Assembly: GCA_026397575.1 (NCBI GenBank)
Contig: JAPLUP010000332.1
Coordinates: forward strand, 1 to 9,570
Direction: 5' to 3'
Source of the DNA: Candidatus Zixiibacteriota bacterium
GTDB taxonomy: Bacteria > Zixibacteria > MSB-5A5 > CAIYYT01
DNA length: 9,570 bases
Shown here: positions 7,019-9,570 of the stretch, in pieces
Numbering within the stretch: the first letter of the stretch is position 1
Layout of the letters: each line of letters starts with the position of its first letter
The notes under the pieces: generated by a model
Databases searched by the model: none
What the model was told of the DNA's origin: nothing
Seen by the model: only the letters and a program-made list of their open reading frames with translations
Translations under genes and position numbers: made by a program

Positions 7019-8497
7019 ACCGCCACCGGATTTCGCAGGATAGTTATCCGCGTAATCATTTGCGTTGCCGCGTTGTATCTGTTACTGCTGATTCCTGCAT
7101 CCCAACCACCTCAGGTCACGGCTGGTGAAAGAGAACCGTTTGCCTGGCGGCAAGATGAGTACTGGTCAACACTGGAAGCAAGATTCAAGCAGGCGCGCCA
7201 GATTGGGTGTCCGCAACTGGCGAGTCGTATTGACACGAACTTGCTGCAACTAAGGCACGTGATTGACTCGGTGGCAACAGACTCGCTTGCCCCCGATGCT
7301 TTGGTTTTCACGCAAATAGAGATCGGCATATTTGAACTCGGAGTGCTAATGGGCGCCTGTCCGGGCAGACTGACCGACTATGTGGCTTTGCATAACCGAG
7401 TGCGTGAGTTTGTCAAGCGACAATCCCGGCACTGGGAAATGAACTCGATTGTGGTACGCAGTCGGATGTATCGTCTTCTCTATGGTGGTCGTGCGGCAAT
7501 CGAGGAGGTTATGATGCAGGCGCCGAAAGCTGCCGTGCCGTCGCTGACCCTTGCGCACGATGAACCGTCCGAGACACCCTCGGCGCAGATTCTCGGAGTG
7601 ACGATTCACTCCGGTGACATACTCGTTTCGCGCGGTGGCGCGCCGACTTCGGCCTTGATCGCCCGTGGCAATGACTACCCGGGCAACTTCTCGCACGTGG
7701 CGCTCGTTCATGTGGACGCAAACAGCGGCAAGGTGTCACTCATTGAATCGCACATCGAGAAAGGGGTAGCTGTTGCCGACATCAGCCAGTATCTCAAAGA
7801 CACGAAACTGCGAGTAATGGTTTTGCGACTGCGCTTCGACTTGCCGGTGCTGGTTGCCGATCCGCAGTTGCCACACAAAGTGGCGACTGCCGCACTGGCG
7901 AAAGCGATTCGCGAGCATATCCCCTACGATTTCAGTATGGACTACCAAGATACTTCCAAGCTCTTCTGCTCGGAAGTGGCCTCCGCCCCTTATGCGCAGT
8001 TTGGTGTCAAGCTCTGGATGGGACTGTCGCAAATCTCAGGGTTTGGCATCAAATCATGGTTGTCGGCATTTGGAGTACGGCATTTTGAGACGCAGGAACC
8101 GTCCGATCTGGAGTATGATCCGCAGCTTTCGGTTGTCGCCGAATGGCGCGATCCGGAAACGCTGTTTGGGGATCGAGTCGATAATGCAATTATCGACGTG
8201 CTACTGGAAAGGGCTGACAGTGGCTGGGCGCTGGATTACACCTGGTACCTGCTGCCCGTTGCAAGAGTAATGAAGGGCTACAGTATGGTGATGAATGCTG
8301 TCAACAAAATCGGCCCGATTCCTGAAGGGATGGATGCAACGGCGGCATTGCGGAACGACTGGTTTTCCAAGCTGCATGTTCGACTAAAAAAGCGCGTGCT
8401 GGTTCTGGTTGACCAGTTCCGTCAGGAAAACGGCTATATGCCCCCGTATTGGGAATTGGTGAAACTGGCGAGGAAAGGGATCAGTGAAAGCGCGTGA
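7013..8497 (+). CDS. YiiX/YebB-like permuted papain-fold hydrolase (C92/NlpC-P60-related), membrane-anchored or exported
   Basis: This 494-residue protein begins with a basic stretch and a hydrophobic segment (about 10-29, IVIRVIICVAALYLLLLIPA), then a possible cleavage site near VTA-GE (36-38); it is a signal peptide or N-terminal anchor. Residues 40-190 look helical and I do not recognise them. The core (about 192-335) fits circularly permuted NlpC/P60 proteins of the YiiX type: HSGDILVSRGG (199-209), FSHVALVHVD with H228, IESH with E245, PYDF (304-307) and LFCSEVA with C319. H228, E245 and C319 are the likely catalytic His, polar residue and Cys. Proteins of this group include amidases, peptidases and lipid hydrolases, so the substrate cannot be named. 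A ~130-residue helical tail follows; YiiX-type proteins are usually near 200 residues, so this one is much extended. It is the last gene of the kinase cluster, 26 bp after the transmembrane kinase, and its start sits in a copy of the spacer that precedes the double kinase. Confidence 0.9.
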   Translation: MQTATGFRRIVIRVIICVAALYLLLLIPASQPPQVTAGEREPFAWRQDEYWSTLEARFKQARQIGCPQLASRIDTNLLQLRHVIDSVATDSLAPDALVFTQIEIGIFELGVLMGACPGRLTDYVALHNRVREFVKRQSRHWEMNSIVVRSRMYRLLYGGRAAIEEVMMQAPKAAVPSLTLAHDEPSETPSAQILGVTIHSGDILVSRGGAPTSALIARGNDYPGNFSHVALVHVDANSGKVSLIESHIEKGVAVADISQYLKDTKLRVMVLRLRFDLPVLVADPQLPHKVATAALAKAIREHIPYDFSMDYQDTSKLFCSEVASAPYAQFGVKLWMGLSQISGFGIKSWLSAFGVRHFETQEPSDLEYDPQLSVVAEWRDPETLFGDRVDNAIIDVLLERADSGWALDYTWYLLPVARVMKGYSMVMNAVNKIGPIPEGMDATAALRNDWFSKLHVRLKKRVLVLVDQFRQENGYMPPYWELVKLARKGISESA

Positions 8498-8631
8498 TCA
8501 ATTGTTTGTAAGCAATCCCTCGCCCTGCAGTGAGCTTCCGCGTAGTTGACGACAGTGTTGCCGAACCCACGCTAAATCAGTGTCAATGGGGCAGGGTATC
8601 GTCGTCATAAGCGATGTCTTGTGTTCCTCGT

Positions 8632-9123
8632 TTATGGTACCGCGCCCACGACGCCAGTGATCTTGCTCCATTGCTCCTTGCATTTGATAATCTGCTCAGG
8701 CCTCACGCCCATTCCCCGGTATGGCTGCCCGTTGCGGTTGATTTCGCCATGCCATACCGGTACGTTCTCCTTATCCAATTCGATTTTCTTGTTGGGATGC
8801 TTGGCAATCTCCCTTTTCGCGAATGCAACCCAATCGGCGACTGTCAGAATATAGAAGTCGGGGCGGTCCATTTCCTCCTTGCCGGCGAAGTCAACGAATA
8901 CGAGGATTACATTCTTACCAAAAATCCCGCGACAGTTTGGCCACTCTCGTCCCTGCTTGCCTTTGACTTCGAGTTTCAGCAGCCTGTTCTTCTCACCGAA
9001 GATTAGAAGATCTGTGCGTTTCTGGTGGCCGAACGTGGGTTGAGCATATATGTTCCTGCGTCCCAGTTCTCCTGCCACAATGAACTCGGAAGCCACGCCC
9101 AGTGTGCTTCTCGAAATGCTCAT
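8632..9123 (-). CDS. Small PD-(D/E)XK nuclease-like protein
   Basis: I start this 163-residue protein at the ATG whose complement is 9121-9123, because AAGGAG lies 7 nt upstream (9131-9136, minus strand). The frame is open to a TTG at 9183, but those 20 extra residues lack a ribosome site and overlap a likely promoter. The sequence fits a standalone restriction-endonuclease fold: GVASEFIVAGELGRRN (E13), KRTDLLIF (D38) and KLEVKGK (E52, K54), spaced as E-Xn-D-X13-E-X-K. The C-terminus (VRPEQIIKCKEQWSKI) resembles the ending common in this group of small PD-(D/E)XK proteins. The active-site residues look complete, so DNA cleavage is possible, but such proteins have varied or unknown roles and no methyltransferase or other restriction partner is visible. 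It converges on the kinase cluster across 134 bp and has its own upstream signals, so it is a separate transcription unit. Confidence 0.85.
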   Translation of the reverse strand: MSISRSTLGVASEFIVAGELGRRNIYAQPTFGHQKRTDLLIFGEKNRLLKLEVKGKQGREWPNCRGIFGKNVILVFVDFAGKEEMDRPDFYILTVADWVAFAKREIAKHPNKKIELDKENVPVWHGEINRNGQPYRGMGVRPEQIIKCKEQWSKITGVVGAVP

Positions 9124-9130
9124 GTTTACT

Positions 9131-9136
9131 CTCCTT
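9131..9136 (-). promoter_or_regulatory. Shine-Dalgarno site of the PD-(D/E)XK gene
   Basis: On the minus strand AAGGAG sits 7 nt before the ATG at 9123. It decides the start of that gene and contrasts with the kinase genes, which lack a well-placed site. Confidence 0.8.
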
Positions 9137-9154
9137 AGAAACACCGAAGTTATA

Positions 9155-9183
9155 CTCATAACATCTTGCACGAGACCGTGCAA
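9155..9183 (-). promoter_or_regulatory. Candidate sigma70-type promoter of the PD-(D/E)XK gene
   Basis: On the minus strand TTGCAC (9178-9183) and TATGAG (9155-9160) are separated by 17 nt, close to the TTGACA/TATAAT pattern. A second possible -10, TATAAC, lies at 9149-9154. The transcript would start about 20-30 nt before the ATG at 9123. The match is imperfect and unproven. Confidence 0.45.
9166..9183. promoter_or_regulatory. Perfect 18-bp palindrome, candidate operator
   Basis: TTGCACG (9166-9172) and CGTGCAA (9177-9183) are exact inverted copies around a 4-nt centre. The palindrome overlaps the candidate -35 box of the PD-(D/E)XK gene, a common place for a repressor site. No T run follows on either strand, so it is not a typical terminator. 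Confidence 0.45.
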
Positions 9184-9203
9184 CAGCTTTTGACCGCAAA
9201 GGC

Positions 9204-9570
9204 CTATTTGTCCTGCCCAGCAGAAATCCCATACCTCGCCATTTTTTCTTTCAACCCCTTGCGCGTCAGACCAAGAACCAGTTTCAGGCGTTGATGCCGG
9301 CCTTCGCTCACAACCTCAAACGTCTGATCAAGATCGAGGCTGGCCCGATTCCCCTGATCGAGGTCTAAAGGGAGTAGTCTGTCCAATAGCACCCCGAGGC
9401 GGTAAGTGAGGCTCGAAAAGTCGAGAACCAGCCGCAAAAAGATCCCGCTAAACCGGAGAATCTCCCAACCTGACAACCACCCAGACCCACTACATACCTA
9501 TTTCCCGTCAAAATCACCGTTTTGCAGCAGTCCCATTCTTGACATCAACTTTGTCCCGCAAAAAGACGCG
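9204..9570 (-). pseudogene. Unrecognised minus-strand reading frame with an in-frame stop, possibly a gene remnant
   Basis: Reading leftwards from the edge, one frame is open from 9569 to 9501 (ending SRMGLLQNGDFDGK), hits TAG at 9498-9500, then is open again to TAG at 9204-9206, about 97 codons. The second part has no ATG start; the first usable start is TTG at 9474-9476, without a clear Shine-Dalgarno. Its C-terminal half (for example EVVSEGRHQRLKLVLGLTRK) has plausible protein composition, with basic residues and helix-forming segments. It may be the end of a gene broken by a nonsense mutation, two unrelated frames, or chance. I recognise no family, although a decayed transposase or other DNA-binding protein is conceivable. 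Nothing else is visible in this stretch. Confidence 0.22.

Noticed and set aside
8523..8596. CCCTGC/GCAGGG inverted repeat as a terminator between the convergent genes
   Set aside because: The arms are only 6 bp, 62 nt apart and without a T run. I see no convincing terminator in 8498-8631.
8614..9006. 130-codon plus-strand frame
   Set aside because: It overlaps the PD-(D/E)XK gene on the other strand, which has a Shine-Dalgarno site and conserved motifs. The plus-strand product looks like no protein family.
9124..9183. Upstream TTG start adding 20 residues to the PD-(D/E)XK protein
   Set aside because: The ATG at 9123 has AAGGAG at 7 nt, and the extension would overlap the promoter candidate and palindrome.

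Overview
The window is bacterial and is dominated by an array of same-strand paralogous serine/threonine protein kinase genes (Hanks type, PknB-like). Kinases that carry a TolB-like domain and TPR repeats in one chain are common in Acidobacteriota, Zixibacteria, Gemmatimonadota and other kinase-rich environmental lineages. I cannot assign a phylum from the sequence; a Zixibacteria/FCB-type genome is only a guess. I see no tRNA, rRNA, CRISPR array or complete insertion sequence.

Positions 1-8497 (plus strand) hold a closely packed, probably co-transcribed cluster. It starts with the 3' end of a kinase/TPR paralogue cut by the left edge (1-296). A 576-residue protein with two kinase domains and no sensor part follows (323-2053). 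Next come a 755-residue soluble kinase-TolB-like-TPR protein (2095-4362) and an 857-residue membrane-spanning kinase-TolB-like-TPR protein (4413-6986). A membrane-anchored or secreted YiiX/C92-type permuted papain-fold hydrolase (7013-8497) closes the cluster. The three complete kinase genes begin with almost the same 5' segment (MQPDDDKTQ...), and gaps between genes are 26-50 bp. The 3' end of the left-edge paralogue plus the following spacer is repeated at the 3' end of the 857-residue gene plus its spacer, so the array grew by tandem duplication of whole units.

The most unusual gene is the double kinase. Its first domain looks catalytically complete. Its second keeps the VALK lysine and the HRD motif, but DFG has become GFE, so it is probably a pseudokinase. 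The linker between the domains contains a short stretch that looks like the first strand of the TolB-like domain of the neighbouring paralogue, as if a deletion had fused two array units and removed the effector part of the first.

Positions 8498-9570 are different. A minus-strand gene (8632-9123) with a strong Shine-Dalgarno sequence encodes a small PD-(D/E)XK-fold protein and converges on the kinase cluster. Upstream of it lie a candidate promoter and an exact 18-bp palindrome. Further right is an unrecognised minus-strand reading frame with an in-frame stop, possibly a gene remnant.

Working model (inference): the kinases are parallel sensors or regulators that share a conserved catalytic head and differ in effector domain and location. 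One has its TolB/TPR part outside the membrane, one is wholly cytoplasmic, and one is a kinase-pseudokinase pair. The exported hydrolase is a candidate output or partner in the envelope.
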